A DNA stretch of 64,000 nt, taken from NCBI GenBank assembly GCA_958450365.1, contig CAUEEP010000222.1, forward strand, positions 496,001 through 560,000. The letters run 5' to 3'. Numbering within the stretch: position 1 is the first letter of the stretch; each line of letters begins with the position of its first letter. This document shows, in pieces, positions 23,701 through 33,489 of the stretch. A model generated the notes under the pieces. The model searched no databases. It saw only the letters and a list, made by a program, of their open reading frames with translations, and was not told the DNA's origin. The position numbers and the translations under genes are program-made. The stretch is from Mesorhabditis belari. Lineage: Eukaryota; Nematoda; Chromadorea; Rhabditida; Rhabditidae.

Positions 23701-25317
23701 CGCGGCTACAGGTTCGTTTTTGGACACGAAGCCTATAGCCCAAATTTTTTGATGGGAAAACCTAGTGTGACATCCAGATAGCTTATCCTAGAGTGCTGGA
23801 CCAGGTGCCGAGCCTGGAGGTCTCAGGGCATTGACCTAGAGGTCTCAGAACGGAGTTCGGCTTTAAAAAAAAGCGTCTCGAATGTGTAATCCTAGATAAT
23901 TTTTTGCGATTTCGCTGATCTGGAACGCACATGAGAATGTTTTGAAAGAAAATTATGAAAATTATGAAAATGAAAATTTTAGACTGGATCGGTCCCTAGG
24001 ACTGAACCGGAAAAAATTAAAAATCTAATTTAAATCTAATGCAAATCTAAAATTGTAGATATCTAGACTGATATCCAGATCGGCTAAAAAACTAAAAAAT
24101 TTGAAGATTTGATCATAGAAAATGGAGATTTTCGCTTGAACTTGAACACAGCTTTATTGAAGTGTTTCTAAAGGTGAAGCCAGGTCTTTAAACAAATTTT
24201 TGGGCTATCTGGAGCGCAGTACAGTCGAAAATAGAAAAAAAAGTATAGTACGGATTAGTACTATGTACAGTACGTAGTACGGAGGCGACAGTACGTAGGT
24301 CTGATCATAGCCTATCATACTGTACCCTGGCTATACCCATACTTATTTCCAGCCCTCTCGCTACCTCCTGCAACTGATCATGGGTCTTCTCGGCGGTGGC
24401 GCGTGCGCTCTCTGGATTCTCTCGCCGAAAACTTTCTCGAGTTGGCAGAGGTCAGCGCTCGAGCTAGAATGCTATAAAACTCGTTTCAGGTTCCTCTGTT
24501 GTGGCATGTGCTCGCCAGCTCCGCAGAAATCCGCTTCCGCTCAGCGTTTGGCCTCCTCCTCGCGGCCGTTGATCGAACCGCAGATTCCGGTTGGTTTACA
24601 ATCCATTGAAAAGCTTGATTTTTTATGGAAAACCTAGTGTGACATCCAGATTAGCGCTTGGATGAAAACTAGACCAATTGCGCCAGAGGGGAGGTGTTTA
24701 CATGAGGGCACAAGGTACAGCCTAAGTACACCAGAAAAAATTCTCAGCTAAACCCCAGTTTTTTTAATTGGAAAACCTAGTGTGACATCCAGATTAGCGC
24801 CTGGATAAAAAGCAGACCAAGTGCGCTAGAAGGGAAGCGTTTACATGGGAGCACAAAGTACAGCCTAAACTACGACCAAATTCTTGGCTAGACCCCAGTT
24901 TTTTTAATTGGAGAACCTAGTGTGACATCCAGATTGAAGACCCAGATAAAAATTGGATCAATTGCGCCAAAAGGGAGGTGTTTACATGAAAGCACAAAGT
25001 ACAGCCTAGACTACGACCAAATTCATGACTATTTCAGCGTCCTTTTGCTTGGAATAGCTAGCGTGCCTTCCAGCTTGGCGATTCCTTGCGCCAGAAAGTT
25101 ATTTTATTTTGTTTCAGCCGAGAAACCCCTGCTAGTCCTATTCACTGTCTTAAACAGGCCACTTACAGTACCCAAGGGCGCAAGTACGCTAGTGTACTAT
25201 GTATGTTGTGATTTCCAGTTACAGGTCATCCCTCATCCTCCACACCCGCCCACACATTACGCGCCACTTCACTCGCAACACTCCACCCAAGTGTGGCGCC
25301 CGAGCAACGTCGTTTGA
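11279..25317 (+). CDS. Frizzled family Wnt receptor, 16 exons, 573 aa
   Basis: Exons: 11279-11347, 13849-13962, 16229-16307, 16352-16419, 17757-17884, 18671-18825, 19792-19897, 19977-20094, 20438-20541, 21239-21359, 21568-21735, 23398-23549, 23663-23711, 24353-24450, 24490-24589, 25225-25317. All phases join and the total is 574 codons with the TGA. Met is followed by a signal peptide ([19 protein letters not shown]). Residues ~29-140 form the cysteine-rich Wnt-binding domain, with the hallmark DIPYNMT and the spaced cysteines [15 protein letters not shown] and [14 protein letters not shown] Pro/Ser linker leads to seven membrane spans. The last span is followed by KTFSSW (~residue 503), the conserved KTxxxW Dishevelled-binding motif. 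The C-tail is short and has no PDZ-ligand-like end. It should signal at the plasma membrane. Which worm paralogue it is (mom-5, lin-17, cfz-2 or mig-1) cannot be settled here. The start follows GGTTTAG, a possible trans-splice site. Confidence 0.93.
12820..12890 (+). repeat. tRNA-like repeat, copy 1
   Basis: TTTTGGCGCAACTGGTTAGG is followed by GGGTTCGAGTCC. The flanks match the copy at 13725-13815: both are preceded by AAAAAAGTGCAC and, further upstream, by a CTGGAACTCAC box. The acceptor ends do not pair. The two copies are therefore members of one dispersed tRNA-derived unit. Confidence 0.65.
13725..13815 (+). repeat. tRNA-like repeat, copy 2, 34 bp before Frizzled exon 2
   Basis: Same family as 12820-12890, with an internal duplication (GGTTAGGC repeated). 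The T-arm GGTTCGAGTCCCGGC is well preserved. It ends 34 bp from the exon 2 start, so it forms part of the 3' end of intron 1. Confidence 0.65.
14480..15500. repeat. Boxed tandem units in Frizzled intron 2
   Basis: Two near-copies lie at 14505-14640 and 14641-14760 (GCTCAAAAAGTCGATTGCTT). Three copies of a 142-bp unit (GAAGAGTTTAAAAGATTTGG, TTTTGTCCATTCTGGA) have boxes at 15064, 15206, 15348 and 15490, each 142 bp apart. Confidence 0.85.
15552..15970. repeat. Two inverted tRNA-like repeats
   Basis: Plus strand 15558-15632 has GGCGCAGTGGGAAAATGAAG and GGGTTCGAGTCCGGGAGCGG. Minus strand 15967-15905 has the same head, GGCGCAGTGGGAAATTTTGG, and GGGTTCGAGTCCGAGAGTGG. They are the same family in opposite orientation, about 270 bp apart. 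Neither has a paired acceptor stem. Confidence 0.7.
17597..17680 (+). repeat. Minisatellite of CAGGACCAGGGC type
   Basis: A run of GGTCAGG, GGACCAGG and GGGCCAGG six-to-twelve-base repeats in Frizzled intron 4, about 75 bp upstream of exon 5. Translating it gives QGQDQ repeats, but the splice phases do not support coding. Confidence 0.75.
17935..18630 (+). repeat. G-rich minisatellite in Frizzled intron 5
   Basis: About 700 bp of degenerate CCTGGGACCCTGG and GGATCCTGGGGCTCCTGG repeats. The purest part is at 18080-18330. It contains very many GGATCC and GGGGNTCC words and G-runs of 3-4. No exon is supported inside it. Confidence 0.85.
18830..19690. repeat. Two direct copies of a boxed block; inverted copy at 23.78-24.30 kb
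   Basis: The block 18840-19080 (ACTGTACTGCGCTCCAG, AGACCTGGCTTCACC, CTGGATATCAG) recurs almost unchanged at 19425-19680. The stretch 18840-19370 is also present as a reverse complement at 23780-24295. Boxes inside are 140-151 bp apart. Confidence 0.85.
20140..20212 (-). repeat. tRNA-like repeat (minus strand, Thr-like loop)
   Basis: On the minus strand: TGGTCAAGTGGTTAGCGAGC, a loop region CTAGTGA that would read AGT, and GGTTCGAGTCCGCCTAG. The acceptor pairing is poor. Located in Frizzled intron 8. Confidence 0.6.
20599..20675. repeat. Near-perfect 37-bp hairpin
   Basis: Arms 20599-20635 and 20639-20675 are reverse complements with one mismatch and a 3-base loop (AGC). Related sequence (GTACCCGAGCCAGGTCCAAG) recurs at about 26550 next to a CCAGT minisatellite. 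It lies in Frizzled intron 9. Confidence 0.9.
20725..21060. repeat. CAGGCT minisatellite and degenerate GGTCCAGG region
   Basis: A CAGGCT/CGGGCT six-base run lies at about 20728-20780. It is followed by ~250 bp of diverged TCTAGGGTC and CAGGTCTAGG words. A short GCCTAAGCCTAAGCC, two copies of the complement of TTAGGC, is at 21028-21048. Confidence 0.75.
21810..22460. repeat. Direct and inverted boxed repeats in Frizzled intron 11
   Basis: The unit AAACACTAGTGTGACATCC...GAAATTCGACCAGTCCTATT occurs at about 21810-21935 and 21960-22090. Inverse copies are at about 22205-22330 and 22360-22475. The boxes include GTGACACCCAG and CTGGGTGTCAC, a TCCAG-to-CCCAG variant shared by one direct and one inverse copy. 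Confidence 0.8.
23015..23335. repeat. 140-bp tandem unit, GTGACATCCAG boxes
   Basis: GGAAAACCTAGTGTGACATC recurs with box starts at 23034, 23174 and 23314, exactly 140 bp apart. Related units reappear at 23767, 24639, 24782 and 24922. Confidence 0.88.
23775..24300. repeat. Inverted copy of the 18.84-19.37 kb block
   Basis: Reverse complement of the block in intron 6, including GCTGGACCAGGTGCC, GGTCTCAGAACGGAG, and the CTGGAACGCAC and CTGATATCCAG boxes. The arms are about 500 bp, 4.4 kb apart, both inside Frizzled introns. A stem-loop across exons 7-13 in the pre-mRNA is possible in principle. Confidence 0.85.
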
Positions 25318-25900
25318 ATCAAAAACGGATTCAATTCCTTTTCATTTCAATATTTTTAGCTGTCGTGAGTTCCAGATAAGAAAATCTAATCGTTAAAATA
25401 TCGAAATTATTGTCGAAAAGTACAGTAATCTCTTCGAACTCGTTCACAGTATATCCATTGACGAGTTTCCTCTAAATCTCGTTACTTTACTGCTAGCTAA
25501 TCGTCGTGACTTCCAGATAACAATATCCAATCGTTAAAATATCGAAATTCTTGTCGAAAAGTACAGTAATCCCTTCAAACTCATCCTTAGTATTACCATT
25601 CACGAGTTTCCTCGAAATCTTATTATTTTATCGATAGCTATCCGTCGTGAGTTCCAGATAACAATATCCAATCGTTAAAATCTATAAACTATTGTCGAAA
25701 AGTACAGTAATCCCTTCAAAACTCATCCACAGTATAGCCATTCACGAGTTTCCTCTAAATCTCGTTACTTTACTGCTAGCAAACCGTCGTGACTTCCAGA
25801 TAACAATATCCAATCGTTAAAATCTATAAACTATTGTCGAAAAGTACAGTAATCCCTTCCAAACTCATTCTTAGTATTACGAATTAACGATTTCTCTCAA
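25318..25900. repeat. Tandem ~141-bp array just 3' of Frizzled
   Basis: Units with CGTGAGTTCCAGATAA or CGTGACTTCCAGATAA have box starts at 25364, 25506, 25647 and 25789. Each has TCGAAAAGTACAGTAATC. This is the last boxed array before a 12-kb stretch without boxes. It must overlap the Frizzled 3' end if the UTR is longer than about 50 bp. Confidence 0.88.
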
Positions 25901-26419
25901 CCTTTGCGCTATTTGTTCCAGTATTGCCGAAACCATATTTCAGCAAAAAACCATCTCATCATTAAAGCTTTACTCTCTATTTATTCGTCATCTTTTATTT
26001 TTCTAGCATTTTCCACACGGGTCCGTCTCTCTTTTTCTCTTTTGCTCTGTCCATTGATTGCCATATTTTTGCGATGTCTTTTTTTTGATAAACATTTTCA
26101 TAAATCTCGTGAAGATTCCACAAAATATCATATTCTACAAAAACAACGAGTTAAATTGCATATTTAGCTAAAAGCTAAAAGCTAAATTCAAGGCAACGTT
26201 TTTTAAAGAATTACAGATTATTGACGAGTTAGTAATTAGAGACTAACACAATCCTTTACGTCATTGAAAGCTTGCTCTTGGAGCGCTGAAGGCTTGTACA
26301 AGTCTTGGAGCGCTGAAGTCGGTTCCAGACTTCTTCAATGGCTTTCTCAAGTTCATTCACGCTCGAATATTGCTTGTTTCTCTTGTCTTGAATCTCGAAC
26401 GAGTCTCAATCGGGCTCAA

Positions 26420-26545
26420 GTTCAGTCCAGTCCAGTCCAGTCCACTCCACCCCAGTCCAGTCCAGTCCAGCCCAGTCCAGTCCAGTCCAGTCCAGTCCCC
26501 ACTCCAGTCCAGTCCAGTCCAGTCCAGTCCACTCCAGTCCAGTCT
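26420..26545 (+). repeat. CCAGT pentanucleotide minisatellite
   Basis: About 125 bp of nearly pure CCAGT repeats with CCACT/CCACC variants. It is followed by GTACCCGAGCCAGGTCCAAG, also seen beside the 20.6 kb hairpin. Not coding. Confidence 0.9.
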
Positions 26546-26877
26546 GTACCCGAGCCAGGTCCAAGGTCAGTACAAGGGACCCTGATTGTTCGTACTCCAT
26601 TCGTACTGCGCGCCCTTATCCAGCAAGATCTTAAAAACGAAATTTCAGGCCTCAAAATGGATATTTTTTGATTTTCGGTTTTGAAATGATCAGAATAAAA
26701 TTCTCTTCAAAAATACGCCTGGGTTTTTGGTGCCGTTTCGATATACGGCTTTTTTTTTGATCTGTCTTCGCACCTAGGTGTTCCTATTTTGCGCAGATCA
26801 CAACCTGCTTCCACATTTCTCTATCCCTTGCTATTGTCATCAGCGAAATGACTTTTCAAAGAAAAAAAAACCTTCTA

Positions 26878-27369
26878 TTAGGTTGTGGGGTTTTGGAGGC
26901 CTAAAAATTTTCGCAATATTTTTTTCCAAGAGAACAATGCTATTAAAATTACTCCGGTTTGTACCATTAGACCGCTTTGTACTTTGTACGCTTTGTACCA
27001 TTAGATAAATAAAAGATAAATCTGTGTTCTGCATTCGGCTTTTCAGCGATTTTGAAAACTTTCTGTTTTGGGGGTTTTGGGGTGCAAAGAAAAGTAGTCA
27101 GATGTATGTGGGAATGAAAAGTACAAATGTATGAAATGTAGAAATGCTTGGTCTTTTATTTGAGCAAGAAATTAGTGCTAACTTTACATAGAAAAAGTTG
27201 CCAACTCAACAATTTTTAACGCTTTTGACCCCTGCAAAATTGCCAAAACTGAAGCTTTTCAAAAACGCTGAAAAGCCCAATGTAGAATGTGTTCTAATGG
27301 TACAAAGCGGAATAATTTTAATAGCTTTGTTCTCTCGGAAAAATTCGCATTCAAAACCCGACAACCTAA
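26878..27369. mobile_element. Mariner-like MITE, about 492 bp, TIRs begin TTAGGTTGT
   Basis: Imperfect inverted arms of about 95 bp: 26878-26975 against 27290-27369. The ends are TTAGGTTGTGGGGTTTTG and its near complement. TTAGGTTG is the classic start of many mariner terminal repeats (established knowledge). It has no transposase frame, so it is non-autonomous. Confidence 0.7.
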
Positions 27370-27489
27370 TAGTTGATGGGGTTTCCGTGTTGCTAAGCTG
27401 GGCGTCGATTCATCGCAATGTTGAAGTGACAGTTTATCGTTTTCCTGTGCCTATCAAAGACATACTGATCTTGAAAAACAATTAAACCA

Positions 27490-27911
27490 CGGCCAAGTCA
27501 CAAAACTGGTAAAAACTAATATTTATTCAATAAAACATGGCAAAGATGCGGGAACAAAAAAAAGGGTGCCAGACATCTGAAATCTCCGAATTATGGCAAT
27601 TGAGTGTAGGCGAGTACATAAAAAAAAGAGATGGGTCTTAACAATCAAAAGACAAAACGGTCAACAACGACAACAACAAATTGGAGACAAGTGCCAAATT
27701 TGTGTGATAGACTCAATGTCGGCCTAAAGACTAGAAAATTTGACAATTTGACAATATGGGCAAAAGGGGAGTAAAACAACAAGAAAATAGATGATCCTGT
27801 GTTAGAAATGAAGAAACGAATCATTTTTGATGAAAGAAGTCAACAAAACAAAACAAAACAACGACGAGACAGGTAGAACTGAAATGAAGAACGCAAAATG
27901 TTTGTTTTTTC
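27490..27911 (-). other. Probable 3' UTR of the minus-strand gene
   Basis: Downstream of the TAG stop of the next gene. AATAAA signals on the minus strand lie near 27520-27535, giving a UTR of about 370-390 bp. Nothing else was recognised here. Confidence 0.5.
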
Positions 27912-30900
27912 CTAGAAAAAAGCCAGATCCTCGGCGAGCATGTAATACGTCTGTTGATCAGTCATCCTTACAAAGTCACGAATCTGAAAGTGAAAAAGTA
28001 AATGATTCAAGTCAAGAATGATATGGAGCTTAGTACTTAATGAAACTGTCAAGTTTAGAGATTAACTTCTATTCAAAATCTTTACCAAGTTACACTTTCC
28101 ATAAAACTTCCAGGACTACTTATGCTTAAAAGATTCTACAGTATTTAACAAGTCAATCTAACTCCACTTTGCCAAGTATCTTCTAAAACACACCTCCTTA
28201 CTATTGAACAAGCGTCTAGTGCCCTCGATGATACGATAAGAACGCGATGACGGTGCGACTTCTTGCATCTCGCTGCCTGCCCGCTTCCCCGGGGTGATCG
28301 CATTTTGTGCACGTCGTGGATCGAAATTCATCGGATAGGGCACCTTGTTGTTGTGATTGCTGTTTAAGCGATCGCTCATTCCGTAGTTGTTGCCCGAGAA
28401 TTTTGGCATCATTGAAACTAAAGTTTCATGTTTGATCAACACCACTATTAATTAGGTTGAACGGAAAGTCTTTGGTTACTTTTTTATGCTAGCATAAATG
28501 GCAAATTTACCAATTGTCATACGGTTCGCTCCAAATAGAAAATGTCTATTCTTTTTTCTTTGATCTTTTTAAGACAATTTGGACCCGTTTTCAAGCAAAT
28601 TCTAGTCCCCAGAACTCGTTTTTTTGCAAAATTCGATAAAAGGTGATACAAAAAAAATTGGCTGGACAGATTCTTCTGAAAATTTATCTATATGCCTAAC
28701 TTCTTGCGCTCTTTCCTTTCTTTATTGATCTCAAAATGGATTCCCTTGACCCAAATAGCTGAATTGCGGATTTGGCTCGTTGCTTTTTTGACTATTCGAC
28801 TTTGCGCTCCTGTCTAGCATCTTATAATGTTATTTTGTAGAAAAATAATAGACTCTTAAAAAGAAGCCGACTTTACGTTAATCATTAATCATTTCTAAAC
28901 AGAATTTTTAAAAAGTGTCTAAAGACTTTCCGTTCAACCTAATAATAACACTAGAACATACCATCAGATGGTGTGAATGTTCGTGAAAGAAACGACTCGT
29001 AGGGCACTCGCTTCATCTCAGGAGGCTTCATGAAGTACTGCTGCGATAGGTGAGGCTCTGAATCGGGCGTCTTCGAACGTTGGAAAAGCTTCTTGGCATT
29101 CTTAAAGAAAGTTTTAAATCAAAGTAACATCAAGCGAATAACCACCTCTGCCAATTTGTTCTCTCGACGCGAGTTGACGGCTTTGTTCATCCTGAGAACC
29201 CTCTCAAAACCTTGCAACGATTCGCGAGCGATGCGTTTCTCCGGCTTTTGTGGGCTCGGCAGACCAAAGACCTGAAATCGAATATATTGGTAAGGAAAGC
29301 TTTAAAGACTTAAACTCACATTAGATGACGTTTGATGAAAAAGCTGCCTCTTCGAATCGATCGGTTCACGCTTCGGTAAATCGGGCACAAACTCGCCATA
29401 GTTACCCCGCCAAGGCCCGCGAGTTGATGGCTTCTCACGCACGAGAGCGTTGTTCCAAGCACTGTCGCCTTTTGAAAAGAACTCGTTAGCGGCCCAATTT
29501 GAAGACTAAACGATTACAAAGTTGTAGTTAGACAAAAAAAAGCCAACCTTTTTTTCATTGCCAGCTTTAACCAGAGGTCCCCACATATCCGGCACGGGAG
29601 AGTTGCCACTACAGTTGAGCGTATTCTTTGAAATGTCAGTGGATCCAAGTGAGAAAGGCATCTAAAGCGGGCTGAAGTTCATCATCTAGCCAAGCTTTCC
29701 TACCTGATTAGATACTTGAATGTCTCCTTTCGAACCATTTCTGGTCATCCATTCGTTCATCTTTTCAGGTATCACTCCAAAAGCAGCCGTCTTTTCCCCA
29801 TTCACCGTCTCTTTTGCTTTGTTGCTGTTGTTAATATTGCGACTTGTGTGTGCGTTCATCACCTAAAAGTTTCTATTTTTGTAAACGAAATTGCTCCCAA
29901 ACCCGATAATCGTCCCATCCATCATCCTCGTCAGAAACTGTTTCTTCTGGCTGAGTAGTGACGAGCTTCTAAGCTTTCAATTTTAGGTACCAATTCTCAA
30001 TCTCTTACCATTTTATCGCTTTCATCAGCGGACAACTTTTCGTTGTCATCCTGTGAGAAATCGAAGTATATTGGATGGAGGTCCTTCTGCTGCTTCTTCG
30101 GTGGATTATCGTCTTTTTGGTGGGATCTAAAGTTTAACTTTGATAACAATTCGACATCGACAAACTTCTTTGTGCTCCTGATCACCAGTTGATTGAATTC
30201 TTCCAAAAGTGGGAGCCTTGACAACGTTCTAAATCAAATCCTTTACAGTACTTTTAATTCTACTCACCATGTTTTGATCACCCGATCCATCCATCGCTTG
30301 AGTTGTGCCGAAAGCATTGACAGATTCCACCGGCTTCTCCACCCCAAACGATGTGGATCCAGTGGCACGTGCAGCCTAAAATCCGTCATTCAGCTATCAA
30401 CAATTTGCAATCAACCCTATAATCGTCCCAGCCATCATCCTCCGAATCGAACTCTTCATCTTCTTTGATAGTCGACAAGTCATCCTTTATCTCCTCTGGT
30501 GTTGGTGGTGGTGTGGCTGGCTCAAAAGAGTCAAGTTAATCAAACGAATGTCAATACTCACTTTTTCTTCAATCGCTTCCTCAAAAGTCTCCTCTTCTTT
30601 TTGTTCATCAACAACCGTCGCATCAGCATCGTCTTTAGCACAGAGTTTCTCATCCGAAAGCTTGTCCTAAAGTTAAAATTTTGTAAAACATTGCAATTTC
30701 TTTAATAACACCAGCTAATATTTGTTTTAAACATGTTTCAGACTCTTGGAACCAATTAAAACTTCCACACTTTTTCTTTACGGAACTACTGCCGGCCTAG
30801 TCATGTACGACCAGATGGCTAAATTAACGATGACGGTCCAAACCTAAAACTCCATTTCTTGTTGTTTCAATGTTTGGGCTTTTGGGTCTGGACCGTCATC

Positions 30901-32032
30901 GTTGATTTAGCCGACCCGATTTACCTTATTTTCTTCAAAATCATCGTTTAACACCTCGTTCATCCACTCCTCATCCGACGAGAGGGACAAATCGATAACA
31001 TCGGGTGGTAGCTTCTCATCCATTTGCTGATTTGGAAGAGTCTGTTTGACTGATAAAGCATTCTAAATGTCAAAAGATATTATTTCAAACTAAATACGAA
31101 AGTTCCGACTAATATCAAAGACTTAGCTGAAGTTTGGTTTTGAGTTTAGATGTCTATGCTTATGTAGCAAGCTAAATAGATGGAATAAACAGAATTAAGC
31201 TTAACCAAGCCTGCTGTGCGAAGCTTTGCGAAAGAGCAAGTAAGTGTAAACAGCAACAAACTGCAACATTGCTAAACAATGAATTTAAAGTATGATAGAC
31301 TTCAAAAGATCCTGCTATAGTTGTTGGAAAGGCAGTTTGTACACACCAGTTTTTCAAGCTTGCCATCAGTTTTAAAAACTTTTTCTGGGATAATAAATTG
31401 CACTGAATCCATTGGAAGCATTTATAAAGCATTCTGAACAATTCTGAACTTTTATGTCAGTTTAAGCAACAATTCCGAGCCCTCAAGAGCTCTATTTCCT
31501 AATTCCTATTTCTATCTCCTATTTCCACTTGGGTTTAGAGGTCTGAGACCGAATTAAAAGGCTTAAAACCTCAGTAACTGCTTGAAATAGCTAGAAAACA
31601 GTCACTAAAGTTTAAATAAATACCGAATTAAGAATCTACGCCATTAGAATTGATCGCCATTAAACCCTAGAAGCGAAAATTAGTCCGCTCTGGTTTAATA
31701 GAGATCAATGTACACTGCCCCCCTCCCCAACTATAGCACTAAAATTAAACCAAGTTTCTAACTTCGTTGAATTTAGCCCAATTTACATCAAACCAAGCAA
31801 CAAACCTTTCTTGGAGTGACTGGACTTGTGGGGAGATTGCGGAAGAACGATGGAGCGCTCTTTTTGACGAAACTCGCTTCGCCGAACGTTTGCCCTCGTT
31901 TGATCGCTGTCGTTTTCCCTTCACGCGCATCGTCTTCGACCCTTCTTTCAGCTCTCTATTGTTGTTGTTACTTGGTTCCTTCTGTTCGACGGGCATCAAC
32001 CAGGCATACGGCTTACTTGTTGCATTAGCCAT
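27912..32032 (-). CDS. Acidic, disordered protein with DDGWDDYR repeats (15 exons, ~650 aa)
   Basis: Exons, minus strand: 32032-31787, 31062-30925, 30666-30562, 30520-30416, 30375-30268, 30228-30166, 30126-30009, 29968-29903, 29862-29704, 29661-29548, 29505-29320, 29271-29146, 29100-28962, 28417-28194, 27983-27912. Phases join except between exons 6 and 7, where my boundary is unresolved. The start MANATSKPYAW follows TTTCATTTCAG, a likely trans-splice site. The N-terminus is Lys/Arg-rich (KGKRQRSNEGKRSAKR), resembling a nuclear localisation signal. The centre is acidic, with DDGWDDYR in exons 4 and 8. The C-terminus is ordered-looking (IRDFVRMTDQQTYYMLAEDL). No catalytic domain was recognised. 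Introns are mostly short (35-130 bp) and free of the 11-bp box, unlike the neighbouring genes. Function unknown; a nuclear or adaptor role is only a guess. Confidence 0.8.
28452..28942. mobile_element. Mariner-like MITE, 491 bp, in an intron
   Basis: It begins TTAGGTTGAACGGAAAGTC and ends with the reverse complement. The ~22-bp terminal repeats are near perfect. It fills the intron between exons 13 and 14 of the DDGWDDYR gene, whose other introns are mostly far shorter. There is no transposase frame. Same length class as the 26.9 kb element. Confidence 0.8.
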
Positions 32033-32039
32033 ATCTGAA

Positions 32040-32620
32040 ATGAAAAAAAGATTGTTTAAGATAAAAATTAAGCCGGAAAACGAATCAAAAACACAAATCA
32101 AAATGCAACAAGTTTCAACTTCGCAAATTCTACAAAGTTTTGGATCTTTTGAAAGATTTTAGTAATGATAAAGTGATGATAAAGCCATTGATCAAGTGTA
32201 TTTCTTGTTTTGAAAGGGTTGCAGTGAGAAAAAGCTTAAAAATAACCGATAAACCGATTTCAACTCAAAGAAAACTTTAAAACCGATAAATTTGGTCACT
32301 AAAATCATCTCAATTGCACGAAAATACGGATTACAAGGTTACAAGGACGAAAAGCGCTAAAATTACACGGCTTTCCAGTTTTTAGTGACAAAAAGCAAAA
32401 ATTTGACCGTTAAAACCATTTCAACTCCAAGAAAACTTCAAAACGAATAAATTTACTACACAAAAAACACTTCAACTCCAAGAAAGTACCGAATTTTGAC
32501 AAAAGTTAGCACTTTTCAAAGCTTTGCAAACCAATTCGGCTATAGAATCGATGTTTTAAAGGAAAAATGCATCCATCTAGAAGAATGAAGGTATTTCAAC
32601 AATTAAAATACGCGATTCGT
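32040..32620. other. Upstream region of the DDGWDDYR gene
   Basis: AT-rich DNA with no recognised exon or box. A promoter for the minus-strand gene would be expected here, but no diagnostic element was found. Confidence 0.35.
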
Positions 32621-32626
32621 ATAAAT

Positions 32627-33431
32627 TTCGCTTGTTTTAACAGCTTAACACGGCTTAAACAGCCAACAATTCGATCAAAAACCGTTCTAGAGCGCTTTAA
32701 CACACATAAAACCGTTCACAATTCGATAAAAAGACAAAATTCGGCAAAACGTGGGTTTTTCCGGGAGTGGGACAAATGCTACCTTTTTTTTGCGCACCCG
32801 GACATTTGCGCACCTTTTTTTCCGCACTTAGCTCATTAGCGCACCTTTTGCGCGTTTTAAAGCTAATATTAACCAATTTCTATTCCAAAAGTTGTTTTTC
32901 TAGGTAATTTGAGGACGTAGAATCGAAATTTTGGCATATCAGAGCTTGTGGAAGCGAACGGACCGAGTTATACAAGAGACAAACCAATTTGAAAGACAAA
33001 ACGGCTAGGTCAAATTACAGAAAATTGTTGCTGTTGAAAATTGATTCTTCTTTTTGTATAACTCGGTCCGTTCGCTTCCACAAGCTCTGATATGCCAAAA
33101 TTTCGATTCTACGCCCTCAAATTACCTAGAAAAACAACTTTTGGAATAGAAACTGGTTAATATTAGCTTTTAGATGTTTTTTAAAACGCGAAAAAAGGTG
33201 CGCTAATGGGCTAAGTGCGCAGAAAAACGTGCGCAAATGTCCGGGTGCGCAAAAAAAAGGTAGCATTTGTCCCACTCCCAAATTTCGCTTGTTTTTACGG
33301 CTTAAACAGCCAACAATTCGATCAAAAACCGTTCTAGAGCGCTTTAACATACATAAAACCGTTCACAATTCGATAAAATGACGTTTTTTGAGCCAAAAAA
33401 AGACAAAATTCGACAAAACGTGGGGTTTTCC
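32627..33431. mobile_element. Foldback element flanked by ~130-bp direct repeats
   Basis: Left arm 32762-32990 and right arm 33052-33290 are near-perfect reverse complements, starting GGGAGTGGGACAAATGCTAC. The end carries repeated GCGCACC words. Outside the arms, 32627-32761 and 33286-33431 are direct repeats of each other (CAACAATTCGATCAAAAACC, TTCTAGAGCGCTTTAA). A related terminal piece lies at 34355-34425. Non-autonomous; family not assigned. Confidence 0.8.
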
Positions 33432-33489
33432 TTAAAAAGTTGGCCAAAGAAATGGCCCCAGCAAATTTCGTCTTTCTATGGAGTAGTCT

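Noticed and set aside
31767..32162. Plus-strand open frame of 131 codons
   Set aside because: It is the antisense shadow of exon 1 of the DDGWDDYR gene, whose minus-strand splice phases fit the rest of that gene.
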